DNA of 64,000 nucleotides, from assembly GCF_949628215.1 (NCBI RefSeq), contig NC_134279.1, positions 63,967,766 to 64,031,765 of the forward strand, given 5' to 3'. Origin of the DNA: Phalacrocorax aristotelis (Eukaryota; Chordata; Aves; Suliformes; Phalacrocoracidae). Below, one piece after another: positions 51,301 through 64,000 of the stretch. The stretch's first letter is position 1, and the number at the start of each line of letters is the position of its first letter. The notes beneath the pieces are model-generated. The model made no database searches, had not been told where the DNA came from, and worked only from the letters and a program-made list of their open reading frames with translations. The translations under genes and the position numbers were made by a program.

Positions 51301-52859
51301 CCATACGTCCATGATCAAGTCACTTAGGGCTAGACTGACAAGAATGTCAGGGTGATGCCAATATGCCCTTTGGGCATCCAGCCAAACAGCATGGGGGCTG
51401 CCCCGACCCCTTGCACAGCTCGCAGGCACCTCAGAAGAGATTAGAAATTGTGGTGGCCATCCACAAACCACTCTGTGGGGTTTTCCCCTCTCAGAATTTA
51501 AGCATTTAACCCTAACCTCCCTGCAATATGCAGATCCCTGTTATCAGGAGGTAGGGTTTCACAGCCTGTGACTCTTCTGGAACTGGATTCCTGATGAACC
51601 CTATGGGCAAGTTTCTGTGGGGTGAGCTAGATGAGTGCCATCACCACTCTAGAGCACCTTTGTGGGTGCTTGCTCATACCCTGCAATGAATGCAGGATTA
51701 TGCAGGGTAGCTTGCCTCCATGAAAGCAAGAGATTGAATGCATCTGGGGACCTATCAAAGGTAAAATGACTTGCTGCAGATCTGCATCAGCCCATGACAA
51801 ATGTTTGTGATTGCTCATCACCATTGGGGACTTTTAGGTGGAGCAGAGGTTATCCTTATCTTTAGTAGCTTCTCCTCCAGTATTGCTTTTAAATAAAGTG
51901 GTTTTGATCACTGTAGACATATCAATTGTGCTCTGAGACACAGTGGATCAAGTCTAGGGGCTTAAATAGAGGAAAGCCATCTGGAAGTTTTTGAACAGAC
52001 TTAATCATGAGACAGATATGGAGTTGTTCAGTCCAAATGGAAACGCGGTTCTGACTGTATGCACAATTATAAATGCAGGTGCCCAGCAAACTTCACCTGC
52101 AAAACTTACACCGTCAGCCAGGCCATGGGGATTGCAGCCTTAGGCAGAACATAGATGTCCAAGCCCAAGGTTCAATGCATGCACTAAGTGCGGATGATGG
52201 CATTAGTCTTACTCTAACTCACCTCCAAACTTAACCTTTGACAATTTTATTTCCTAATCTTCCAGATGTATTACAGAGGTAGCCACCCAATTTATTATTT
52301 ACCTATGGGTATAAAAATAATTACAATTAATAGAATTCTTAATTTTTAAATAAAAGATTTTAAGTGAGACTCTCTTTTTAACTGTTAAACAAAAATTAAG
52401 CAAACCAGTCTAGATTAAGGTTGTACAGTAATCTCCCTTCCACATAGTCTACCTAAATGTTCACGAATATAAATATATTTGTAACCAATAACTAGCAACC
52501 TCAGTGGTTACATGCCTCCACATATGTTTTAAGGACAAAGTAGAGGAGTGAATAACACTAGTTCCTCATACTTCTCATAAACATGAAAAATCTATTTCTA
52601 CCATAGAAATGAGGACTTGTTAATCCTCGTAAAGGCAGTGTTGGGGCATGGGAAATCCTGCATCTGAACACCAATGTGATGCATCAATAAAAAATATTGA
52701 ATTCAGCCATTACATTTTGATAATAGATAATTGACTATATAATTTAATTCAGGACAGCCTGTAAAAAGAAACTGTAATAGCCAAAAATATCTTCATTGTC
52801 CCTGCCTTGTATTATGGGTAGGTCTGTGTAGAGTTAGATGGAGTAAAGAATAATTTTTC
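45351..52859. other. Intergenic DNA, no gene recognised
   Basis: A T/G-rich run (TTTTG repeats) lies at 49873-49908. A repeat-free block with homeodomain-like AT motifs lies at about 50050-50190. Open frames reach 134 codons (47699-48103 minus) without any familiar domain. A possible first exon of the expected downstream neighbour CCDC149 was sought by eye and not seen. Confidence 0.6.
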
Positions 52860-53149
52860 TTCTAAGTTTAAGCACAGCAAAAGGACAAGAGGCAACAGAT
52901 ACAAATTGCTGTAAGGGACATTCTGGTTAGATAGAAGAAAAATTCTTCTCAGTGAGTATGGTCAAAGACTGCACCATGTTGCCCAGGAAAGCTATGGGAT
53001 CTCCATCCTTGGAGATACTCAGAACTTGAGTGCACAGAGCCTCAGTAACATGTCCTAACTTTGATGTCTGCCCTGCTTTGAGCAAGGTGTTGGACTAAAT
53101 GACCTCCAGAGGTCCCCTTAGCCTCAACTTTTCTGTGATTTCATGATAG
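52860..53149 (+). mobile_element. CR1 LINE 3' end fragment
   Basis: Plus-strand CR1 tail. It starts near TTTAAGCACAGCAAAAGGAC (degraded 'rocky' conserved block), runs through TTCTTCTCAGTGAG, GTTGCCCAGGAAAGCT and GACCTCCAGAGGTCCC, and ends TCTGTGATTTCATGATAG, the decayed (ATTCTATGA)n terminus. Confidence 0.92.
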
Positions 53150-56100
53150 ATACCAGAGTCCTTTTGACATATTAATTGACAAGGTTTTTTATATTACCAA
53201 GAGAGGGCAACATGTTTTAATTCACACATACATATACACACATATGCTGGAAGCAGGCAGGGTGAGTTCTACAGGCAGGACAAAAAACACCATATAGACC
53301 TTAAATATCTACATGTAATTTCTTTCACAACTTCAGAGAGCAGCCTCCTGCTCCGAGCCTCAATGACGGATTTTGAAGTCTGCAAGTCTGGCTGTTCCTG
53401 AGAGGCCAGATCAAATCTTACAAAGTGGCTCACAGAGTTGTATAGGTACAAGTGAAATTGAAAATAATTTGTCCAGATGCCATTTTCAGGCTTTCTACTT
53501 GCATTACTCTGGAGTTTGTGTTTTTGTTTTTTTTTTTAAATTGAAAGGATATACTACCTCTGAATAGACTAGGTAGTGTTATGTTCCTCTAAGAGATGAC
53601 TAAAATTAGGCCAGTTCTTAAGTTATTAACAGCAGGTTATATTTTCAGGTTATTTCTTTCGCGATACTTTCCACAAATTCATTTTGAGCATTTTCTTTTC
53701 CTTTACAGAATGACCCATTTTGACACCAGAACTATTTAAAAAATTGTATATATTCAAGTTTCTGTGAAAATACTACTGCAAATATACCAGTGCATGTATG
53801 TTCCTCCTTAGCTTGCACAGTCATGCTAGCCTATTTGCTGTAAACAGTAACAGCATGTTGTACCTTCACACTGGGAAGAAGAAGAAAGCATTTTCAACCG
53901 CAGCCTGAGTAGGGTCGTAAACAACATAACAAGCTGCAGAAAGACTAAAGTGACTCTCTCTTTCTGAAAAAAGACCTTTAAAGACAGATAAACAGGGTAA
54001 GAAACCTGGGTACCAATATGGCTAGTGCAGATATGTGCTGAATTTGAATTCCTCTGCCATGGAATTATGCATCCCCTGTGAGATGCAAAGCATGCCTTTC
54101 ATAGACTGAAAGCCATTCTGATTCAGACTAAATATTGTAGCTCACTCTCATTAGAAGCGAGTTAGATAGTTTAGATTAGTCTCAGGTAATTTAGATCTCC
54201 AAATCCAAGGTTCAAGTGACTAAGCAAAAATCTTCCTTCTATTCATCACCTTGCTTTCATATCGCCTCTAAACAGTTTGAGAGTGTGAGCTAGTGGAAAC
54301 TCAGTGTTCAGAGACGAGAAGACAAAAAAACCCTCAATGTTGTGACTCTGATGAGCAGATGACAAGGGAGCAGGTAAATTCCAGATATTTGAATTGCAAA
54401 TGGTGTTGATATTAAGAGAGATTTCTCTTTATTTTGATCACTTTTTATATCTTTGAAACTTTGATTCTTTTTTTTTTACTTCCTAACTAGTGTAAATTTT
54501 GGTACTTTTTCAGTGTTTGGAGATTCATACATATTCAGGAATTGAATTATGGGGAGTGTTCCCCCTCATAGTTCAACTTTACACATTGTTTAGGGTCATA
54601 GCTAAGCAGAAGAAGTGTTAGTTTTTGTGGGTAATAATGCTAGCTCTCATGGTGGTAGCACTGAACGGTCAACTATGTTTTCTGAAAGCACATTTCAGTA
54701 AGTCTCTGTGCCAATAGAGCTCTGGGATCAATCAAACCTTACATCCTCTCCAAATAAAACGTATTTGCAGATCTTTCAGTTTTACACAGTGACCGGCACA
54801 ATCCAAAAGAAAAACCATGCTCCAAACACCTCAGACATTTTGGGAGCTATGTTTGAAACCCTCACCCTAATACGGGGTCACCTTTAACAACTTTATTTAC
54901 AGAAGGAAAATTCTCTCTCATCAAGACCATGGTCCTGAAATCTATAATGGGATCTGATTTGTGTGGTTTGATTTCATCTGGGTTTTTAAAACTGTTGGTT
55001 CTTATTTCTTCATGTGCTATTAATTTGTGTTCCCTGACAGAATAAGCACAAGATCCATTTACATGAATAAGTCCTGAGGGTTGAAATGCCCAATACTGTA
55101 ATAGAATGCCTTATTTCTATTTATTTTTTTGTGGCAGCGTTTTTTTTTTTTCCCCACTGGTTACTAGCTGCTTTCGTCCTAGCATTATACCAGTGTAAAA
55201 CTTGGGAGCTTGTTGAAATCCTTCCTTTAACAAAAAAGAAAAATGGTAGCTGTAGTGGCAACCATGAACCCAACAGGCAATGCAGTGGAGGGGTTCACTC
55301 CCACATCACCTCTTGCCAGTGCAGTACACATGCTCCAGGTCCCAGAAGCAGCTACCCAGCCCTATTGGCAACAAGATGGCTGTGGAGAAATATCTCTGGT
55401 GCAGCCTGCATGGGACAGCTCTTTGCCTCTTATGTAGATAAGCCATAGAGTAAAAGCTACCCTGTGGACTGCTCAAATTCATTAAGTTTTTCCCTCCTTT
55501 TACCATAAATCACTTTTTCCAGTATAATTTGTTAATAGGCTTAGTTATTGTAAAATTCAGTAAAAGTATGGTATATGTGGAATGGATCCTTGAGCAGAGA
55601 ATGTTTTACAGAACTCCCTATACTACTGCTGCTCACCTGAAGCCCAAAAATTGTGAGTCAGACCCCTGGAAAGTCACAAAATCCTGCCATTTTTTACTTG
55701 TACGTAGGATCACATAACACTGCTGATTTTCTGTGTAGTTTGCACAGTGTGCAGCTCTCTATTCCATGCCAGGAGCCCTCTGCTTGGCCTGGGAGCTGAG
55801 CCTGAGAATCTGCCTCTCCTCAGCTTTCCTGTACCTCTTCCTCCTATTGCCTGGGGAGGTGTTTAGTGCCTGCACACAAGCTCACTTGCTGGCAGGTAAT
55901 GGCCTACTGCTTTGACTCTGCTGTGGGAACACACTTTCAGCTCAGCTTGGTGTTGTCCAGATTGCCCTTGCATCCTTTTCAGGTCCTGGTTCTTCTACCT
56001 GTCTGCCTCTGCTTGGCTGCCTTTTAGTCTTTGAAAGGACTAAAGCAACAATCCACCGCCACTAGCCCTTCCTCTGCTCTGTGCCTGTCCTTCATCCCTT

Positions 56101-58829
56101 GTGCCGCTTGGCAAGAAGGCATTCCCCACTGAGCCATTCTGCATTCTGCAGCTGCACACCATCACCACTAACTGGCCTGCTCTGTGCACTCAGACATGCC
56201 ATGCTTTACATCACATGCCCAGACACACCTCTTGCCGCTGGGAACAGAGAGTACCCAGCTCCCAGAACTGGAATATAACACACCACCAGTATGTACATCG
56301 TGCTATATGAAGGCGAGAACCATCCTCTGTTTTCCTCCCAAGTAATAGCATCTTTTTTTTTCACTTTTCTTTTTTTGGCTGTTGGATGGAAACGGTATTG
56401 TCTTCATATGTTAAAACTGTTCCCATTATACTCTCAGCTGGATATTCAATGCACTTGGCTCAGCCCAAGTCCATACCTTTTATATCCCTAGCTTTATATG
56501 GTAGGTGCTCATCTTGTTTGGCCAATTCTTGTGCTTGCCATCATTAGCTGGCGTATTTCAAAGTCCTGCCTCACATACCCAGCCCACCCCCACCAGAAGC
56601 GGACTGAACTCTCTGTGAGAGCCGCAGACTGATCTGCTGGGCCCAGCTCTTGTGTATCGCTTGGAGTCCTCCTGGGAAAGGCGATGGTCTGACAGCACAC
56701 TGACAGACCCATGTTTGTCACACACAGCCTCTGCTTACACCCTGGTCCGAGCGTGCTGCTCAGTCTGCTGACGATAGTTATTCTTGTGGACTGACTTTAT
56801 TCTTGGCTCACGTTACTGGAGGCATGGGTATGATGTGCTGTAGTGCCTCACAAGTGCTTTCTTCGTGACACTTTGCAACAACTTCTGATCACACTGCAAA
56901 TGCACCTTGTGCACAGAAGTGACTGCCAGAGCTACAGCAGAGACAGCAGTCCTCACCTCGGCCTCGTTTGAGAAGGAGATGGGAGCCATGGATGGGCCAG
57001 TGACAGATGTGGGGATTCAGGAGAGGAAAACCTCTCTGATCTGGACTTTTGTAATTGTGAACTAGGCCATCAGTCAGGCCCTGGGGTGGAGAGCACGGGA
57101 AGTTGACCAAAGACAGATGCACAAAATAAAGTCAAAGAGAAAAAGAGCCAAAGGGCAGAAAGAGATCAGAAATAAAATACAAAGAGGAGGAAAAAGAGCA
57201 AATGCTTTAGAACAGATTTATTGTAGAGGGGGAAAAAGGGAAAGAGAAGCTGAAAGCTAGAAAATTACCCAGTAGGCTAATAAAGGGCAGGTAGAAGCAC
57301 GTTCTCAGGCTCTAATTGTCCCTTCTGTGAAACTTTTATACTTTTATTTAGAGTTAAGAGAAGGAAGATGGACTTGTTGGCACATAACAAGCTACTGTTT
57401 TAGGTCACAGTGACTGTCTTAGATCTTGCAGCCCTAGGGATAACATTTTCTGTATTACTTGTGGGCTATCTCTACAGCACTCAATTCTGATGTAACCATG
57501 CCACAGCATGCAGAAACTTTTACAACTCCTGTCTCAAAAGGAAGGATTGAAACCTTGGCCTTTCTAATGTCAATGAAAAAACTCTATTTCACTTCAGTGT
57601 GAGTTCAAGATTTCATCTCAGACATGGAGGTTTTTTCAACACTGAGAGCTCTGTGAACTTCAGATCATCACTAAAGCCAAATCTTGGGAGTTCAGGTGTT
57701 TTTTCCCTAGAAACTAATGTATGTCGGCAGGACTTTCTCCCAGTCCTCATAAGTGGAGAGGCTGTTGCAGGGTTAGTATAAAATAAGCTGCAATTCTTCT
57801 TACTCTGAAGAAGAATTGCTTTGTGTGGTATAGCAGGGGCAGGTTTCACAAAGGTGATTAGAAAACAAGGACAAGCTCACAGGATTTTCAATGAGGACAT
57901 TATCTCCTCTAATCCGAGAATTCTCTTTTCCCTGGCTTGGGGTGCGCAGCACTTTACAGGCAAACACAAAGGCAAAACAGCCATGTGCTCTGAATAACTT
58001 ACATTCAAATTAGATTGACAACATAATGAAAGCTGAATAATGTTATATTTGGAAGTCATTGATAGAAATCATCCCCAGCTCGTATCTTGAGAGGAGAGTA
58101 GGATGAGTGGTTATCTATGCCTCTGCTGCTCTGCTTCTTCTTTCACAGTCATTTTCTTTTCTCATCTGTGCCCGGCACTCTTCAAAAATAGCCTCTTTAA
58201 GATATGAAATTTATCTTTATTCTTCTAAAAAAAATATCCTCCTAACTTTCCAAATGGACTCTTATAACACTCCGATGATGTTTTAGAGTTGGTGTACTCA
58301 AATCCCCACTGATTTCCAGGATGGGTCTTAAATCACATATTATATACCCTTATCCCCCAATACTCTCCTTTGGTTTTACAGTTCCAGTTAAAGTTACATC
58401 TGTGAAGGAAGATGACATCTTGCTGCTCCCTATCCTTTTAAAATACCAAATCAATTTAAGGGCTTAACTTATTGTTATAGTTTATCCTGAACCTTCTGAA
58501 TCAGTTCATTGAATTTTAGCTGTAGCTATATAAAATTCTATACAGTGAAATTGTTTGGCCATACTGCCAATGGCTATGCCATGATCCATCAATGCCACCG
58601 ACTGCCAGCAATAAAAAAATCTTCCTTTATTCTCCATTCATTTCAGTGAATTTCTAAAACTACTATTGAACATGAAGAGTATGTTTGACTAGGTTTTAAT
58701 TTTTTTTCTTCTTCTTTAAGGAGCACATCAATGATATTTACCTGAAATGCACTTTGCCATTGAGTGGCTTCAGTAGCTGTCAAAAAGAGACACTGGGAAG
58801 ATCCAACGAAATACAGACTTGTAAGACTG
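53150..58829. other. Intergenic DNA, no gene recognised
   Basis: No recognisable exon. A pyrimidine-rich stretch lies at about 55740-56060. A tight stem-loop lies at 57790-57819. Poly-T runs near 55140 and 54470 are simple sequence. Confidence 0.6.
57790..57819. repeat. Perfect 12-bp stem, 6-nt loop hairpin
   Basis: GCAATTCTTCTT (57790-57801), loop ACTCTG, AAGAAGAATTGC (57808-57819). The function is unknown. Confidence 0.9.
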
Positions 58830-59165
58830 ACTGTAGTAGCGAGCAAGATAATGGAAACATTTATAAGGGAGAAGATTACAATTCAGTTAGAGATGTGATT
58901 TAGTAAAGGGAAAGCTGAATGGTTCTGTTAAAAGAAGATCATGTATGACAAATGTATTAGGGTCATTTCAATGCATTGCTGAATTGATAAAGATGAAATC
59001 GTTGACATAATTCATCCAGATTTCAGGAAAGTATTTGTTACAGGCTGTACAGGAGATCGATTTACAAGGTCAGAAAGCTGAGCATAGGGGACAACTCTTG
59101 AAATGGAATACAAATTGGTTTAGGCACAAGAAACAGATGGTGTCAGTAAAATGAAACAATTCAGG
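58830..59165 (+). mobile_element. Old CR1/L3-like LINE reverse-transcriptase fragment
   Basis: The order of blocks is that of the RT region in CR1/L3 LINEs: a degraded GATTTCAGGAAAGTATTTG (the D-F-S-K-A-F box) at about 59019, then TTTACAAGGTCAGAAAGCTGAG (KLRKL box), then AATTGGTTTAGGCACAAGAAACAG (NWL-x-x-RKQ box) and GTGTCAGTAAAATG. It is much more diverged than the other CR1 copies. Both borders are approximate. Confidence 0.6.
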
Positions 59166-62100
59166 GTGCGATGAGGTACGGATATGCCTGAACGCGAATC
59201 CTGAATACCACATGATTCAGGTCCCAAATCATTTGTTGCGCTAGGAATGTGGACATGGGCAGGTCTTCACAGCTTTGGAATGAAAAGATTTGCAAACCTC
59301 TCTGGGGTGATTGATTGAAAACAACCATGAAAATGCAAATCATTGTGGAGAAACCCATGCAGTAAATGCACTTCTAAAGTCCTCTATGGACAGCAGAAAA
59401 ATGCCTAAAATTCACAGGTGATTAACCACTTCTACCTGCTTTTTAACACCATCTGTGCACCTTGTTAAGTCCCAAATTGAAACAGATACATTTTCCTGGT
59501 GTGTCAGAATCTGCCCAACCACTAAAGCTGAAAAAAAATGACATTGTGGTGTTAGTGAAACCCATGAACAGTGCAGAACTGCAGGGCTGGAGAGCACAGA
59601 CTGCACTCTCCATCAGCAAAATGTCCAAGGAAGTGCCTTAACCAGGCTTTGATTTCTTTGTTCTTACTGTGTGGATTTCTTTCTCTTTATTTTAGGAATA
59701 GACTGAGAAACAGTCTAGAACTGACCACAACTATGACTAAGCACAGCAAGCTCATAAGACGGTCCTAAAAACTAACAATGTTCTACCAAAGTCTCATTCT
59801 TTGCATATGCAGATTGGCTGCCATCCTACTCAAACACAGAAACAACAAGGGGCACATTACTCAGTACGCTCTGTTAGACAATAGTGTTATGGATTCTTTT
59901 AAAGCAGAAAGGCCAGACATCTTAAAGTTTGGATGGGAATTAGGCTCCTCATAGCATTTAAAGTTCCACCATAGGTCTCTCCACATCTTCTAGCCCTGAA
60001 GTTGCTTAAACAGTGTGATCTTCTTGGACCCCACTTCCAGTGGTGAAAGCACCAGTTAATTTTATTGATTCCAGCCTTTAAATGTACGTATTTCAGTAAA
60101 GCAAAAATGCTTCTACTTAACAAGAATACTGATATAAAACTTTTAAGTCAATGATGGAGAAAACCCCTCATGGAGGAAACATTTCTGGCAAAAACATGTA
60201 GAGTTTGACCTATTCAGCTGAGAGGCCTGAGTGTCTTTGGCTTCTTATTTGTGAATACAGCTAACCACACCAAATTGCTAGTACATACCCTCAGAACCAC
60301 CCCTTGTGCTCTTTTGGCAGATTTCAGGAATCTCACCTGCAAAAGAAAGGAAATGTAAAACAGATGGCTAAAGAAAGTACCATAGATATGCATGGTATAT
60401 GCAAATTAATTTAAATCCATTTTCATTCATTCCAGTACACTTGGCTTAAAATTGTGATTCAGAAGCCATTTAATGTTTTTTATTTGTCCCTACAAGCTGC
60501 CTCGGGCGGACAAGGCAAGGCCCAGGAAGAGTATCCTCTTCAGCCTGTGATTTCTGCCCACTGCTGAATACAAGTCAGAGCCCTCAGCCCTTATCGTACC
60601 TAGTTTTATGGGGTTCTGCTTGGTACTGACTGTTTGGTGCCTCCATCGTTTGTCAGAGTGAATAAATAAACATACCATCCACATATGGCCTCTCACTAGG
60701 ACCAGGAGATGATATTTCAAATTGATTCAGTGACCAACAGGCCTGAAGGAAAATATCCTTTCTTGGTGAAAGGAAAGAGTTTATTTTAAAAATAAACATT
60801 TGGGAACCAAGAATAAAAAGAAAAAGATACAAAATTCAAGATAAAACAAGCAGCAATAAATAAATTAAAGGTATAGATCTACTTTCACTGGAATAATGAA
60901 TAGGATCATAATCTCATCAGTTAAATGTATAAGCCAAGTGAATTTCTGGAATAACCTTACAACTTTTACATAATATCTACATCTTGTCCAGAGTAGATTC
61001 AGGGGAGGTGCATACCTGAAAAGAGCTCCTAAGCACCCTGGTAGTACTAGGTATAAGATCAAGTTAAAAAACATTGAGCAGTTAGAAGTCACACAGGAAA
61101 CAAAGCAGGTGTTGTCACCAATACAAGTGGCAGGGGCAAAGAAAAGAGATAGTGACTCTAGAACAGCATCTACTCCAATGGGTCCTGTGATAATTACAGG
61201 GTTCAATTTGTTTCTATCTGATTCAAACCTGGAGCATAGAAACAGGTCTCTTAATTTCTTCTGTTAAACCTCTTGCACTTTTATAAGTAAGTATTTATGG
61301 GAAGAGAGGGAGGTTATATCCTTCCAGTTATGATCTTATCTGAGGTGTAGAACCCCAGCTTCAGCTCCTTGATCCAACTGCTTTTACTAACTGCTTCTAG
61401 GGAGATAAAAGAATGCTCACCAAACTTCACTTAGAAAAGACTGAGGTTGAAAACCCAAAAGTCTGCATAATTTGAACATAAAACAGGCAAACTTCAGCTC
61501 AGTGTCTCTGTATGGTGCCACTGCCCATTCTAAGGCACACAGTCAGGGTTTGATGAGAAATTTCCTCATGAACCCAGACCAAAGACAATATATTTTGGTT
61601 TTTTCCAGGCAGACATTTTCAAATGAAAAATTATTTTGCTGTGATATTCTCAACAAGTTGTGTTTCAGTTTAATTTTTGTGCTCTTCATCAGTGGGCTTT
61701 CTTTCTTTATTCCCTCCAAATTGATTAGAAAGCACAGGATCAGGCTGGCTGCCTTTATGTTCCCCACCTCATTCGTTGTTTACAGTCTGACGAGTACTGA
61801 CCACATATGTAAAGTGATGGTCTTCATGCTGAAAAGTCTGGTGTGGTCACAGCAATAAATGTCTCTGCAATGGCCAGACAGCTTTCAGGGATTTGATATA
61901 CCCCACCAGTTGAAAAATTAAATTAAAAGTCAGAAAAGCCACTCATATGTCAGATCTGATGACACTACTAGGTCACACTTCAATTTCATAGTAGTAGAAA
62001 GCAGTCTGAATTTCCTACCTGGATTTCTTAGTAAAATGAACTGTTTCTTATATTTTTCTAGCACACTCAGAGGAACATAAAATGCACTACATGTTTCCTC

Positions 62101-64000
62101 AGCACACATCAGTTGTGCCTGTCTGAGTCACTTGACAAAATATTTTCTCTGATCTTACATTGCATCTTTAGTTACATCAACAGCAAGAAATTTTAAGGAA
62201 AATAATAGTAATAATGCAGTGAGAGACTTTGCAGCCTCTCTTGAGAGACTGTCTTGACAGGAGAAGTTTGATGCCTCTGGGAAAATAGAATTCATTTACA
62301 CTAACTCTATATTCAATAGTAATGACAAGGCCTTAAAACAGGCTCTGAGATTTTGTAGTTTTTTTCTTTACTGCTATCTTCTAGTTCCTACTGAGTTGTC
62401 CTTATTCTTAGGGTGAGGGGAAGAAGAGCCATGAATTCTGCTGGTGAACATAAAATAACTTATTCATGATCCCTACACAGTTATCTACTATCACTAGCAG
62501 AGACAACAGTGCCAAACTTTTCCAACACAGCCTAGATCAAACCAATTAATTTTACAGATGCTTTTAAAGAACTGAGAGTCTTCTTGTCCAAGTTGGATTT
62601 GAACTGCTCCCAGCATCTTCCAGACCCTTGTCTACAGCCTGGTGTTCCTGGGGGACTTCACTGAAGTCCATGCTTGGTGTCAGGCTAAGTATGTCCACAA
62701 AAGAGAGCGTTTGAACTGAACAGTTCTGTATAAGGGGTGTTTACTAGCAATGTGTAAGGGCTGGTGACCTGCTCAAACACCTGTGCCCACCATCCTACCC
62801 ATTATTTTAGCATTTCAGCCACAGCAAGCTAGGAAGGGCCCAAGCGGCTGTTTTCCAATGAAACATGCTCTATTGCCTGATGCTGAAGATTTCTCTAGAC
62901 AGAAGTGTGCCTAAGAGTTAAGATGCTGCAACATCATAGGACCTTGGAGAAACCAGTCTTTAAAACAGAATTGTTCAAAGCACTCGTGTACGATGTTATA
63001 CATAATATATTACTCCTAGTAAATCTATACAACAGAACACTCTTGACTTTGGATTTTCAATCACTCAGAAAACCTCAGAGTTTGGATAGTTCTTTTGCTT
63101 ATATGTGTTTGTTCATTTTAAAAATCAGTTTGTTTTCAAACTTGCAGCCTCTCCTCTGCCCCACCACCTTACAGCTTTCCCCTCAATTCTTTCCATGTGC
63201 ATCCCACCCACTACCTGCACTCCTCCCTCTTGGCTGCTGCTTTGTGTCAGTTTTGCCTTCCCTCCTTCAGCCAGACCTCAACACCCAGCTCCTTCCCAGA
63301 GATGGTTTGTGCAGATCACGGTCTGTTCCTGTCTATTCCCCCAAATTCTCCCTTCCCTACTCTCTCTCTAGAGGAGAGAGTTACTCTGCTCTGAACTCCA
63401 GTACCCAGTTGCACCAGCTAACAGTCATACAATAGCTTAAAGAAGAAAAAGAAAATACAGATTGTCTCCAATTTTAGTGTTACATGCAGCATCTAATACA
63501 CAAAGGAATACAACACATTGAAGGTCCAGAACTGTTGAAGAGGAAAAAAGAAACACCATCACTTTAAAGATCTTCATTGTTTGCCTAAGACGTGTCCTTC
63601 ACGGACTTGACTGGGCACAAAAGGATTCGACGTAAATGAATAACTGCTAAACTGCTTCTGATCTGCAGATCATATTGTCCTGCTGACAGATCATGCATGT
63701 GAAGTAGAAGAGCTGATACAGGATAGTGAAACCAGCAATGAACCTGAGAAAATTGAGAAGGCGCAGCTGGAATATAAATGGACAAAAAGCACCCTCTAAA
63801 AGGGAAAGGCAAAGCAGAGGAAAGAAAACAAATAGAGGAACAGTTAAATGCCAGAACTAATGGTTACCCCCCCCAAACATACAATGCTTCTTCCAAAATG
63901 TGTGCATGAGGGTGTAAGCATGTATCTATCTATCATCAGATTAGCAAGACCATGAAATAGAATAATGCTGATATAAATTACCAAAAGCACCAAAATGGAT
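59166..64000. other. Intergenic DNA, no gene recognised
   Basis: No recognisable exon, RNA gene or clear transposon. The 176-codon open frame at 62905-63435 shows no familiar domain and ends in a pyrimidine-rich stretch (about 63140-63370). Confidence 0.6.

Noticed and set aside
58555..58570. NF1-like TTGGC...GCCAA palindrome
   Set aside because: The spacer is six bases instead of the canonical five.
62905..63435. 176-codon open frame on the + strand
   Set aside because: No recognisable domain. Its second half is pyrimidine-rich low-complexity sequence open in several frames.

Overview
The window is AT-rich vertebrate DNA, almost certainly from a bird. It has GT-AG introns, one CpG-island promoter and several CR1 LINE copies with the characteristic TCATAGAATCATGG-type 3' end. 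No bacterial-style operon, CRISPR array, phage or plasmid feature is present.

One gene is fully supported: LGI2 (leucine-rich repeat LGI family member 2), on the + strand. It has eight coding exons: 19455-19630, 19766-19837, 22756-22827, 25880-25951, 26521-26592, 27704-27873, 33024-33188 and 35766-36583. They join in frame to 1617 nt, i.e. 538 codons plus stop. The product is a secreted neuronal glycoprotein: signal peptide, cysteine-rich N-cap, four-exon LRR block, LRRCT cap and a seven-bladed EPTP/EAR beta-propeller, the last two blades-worth and more encoded by one 818-nt final exon. The 3' UTR starts at 36584 and the best poly(A) signal is at 37575-37580.

Layout: 1-19000 is intergenic, with two minus-strand CR1 copies (about 10113-11400 and 17026-18165), a candidate minus-strand solo LTR (18703-19210) that ends against the LGI2 CpG island (about 19190-19740), and several small structured motifs. 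19455-36583 is LGI2. From 37600 to 64000 I recognise no exon. That stretch holds a 368-bp (TTCC)n microsatellite (40099-40466), a minus-strand CR1 fragment (45103-45350), a plus-strand CR1 3' fragment (52860-53149) and an older CR1/L3-like reverse-transcriptase fragment (about 58830-59165).

I found no undescribed multi-gene system. The non-coding points most worth a second look are the LTR abutting the promoter, a perfect POU 'MORE' palindrome at 16148-16159, a nested palindrome with an adjacent octamer in LGI2 intron 6, a G-quadruplex motif at 18183-18206, and an unexplained GC-rich open segment behind an acceptor-like site at 16247.
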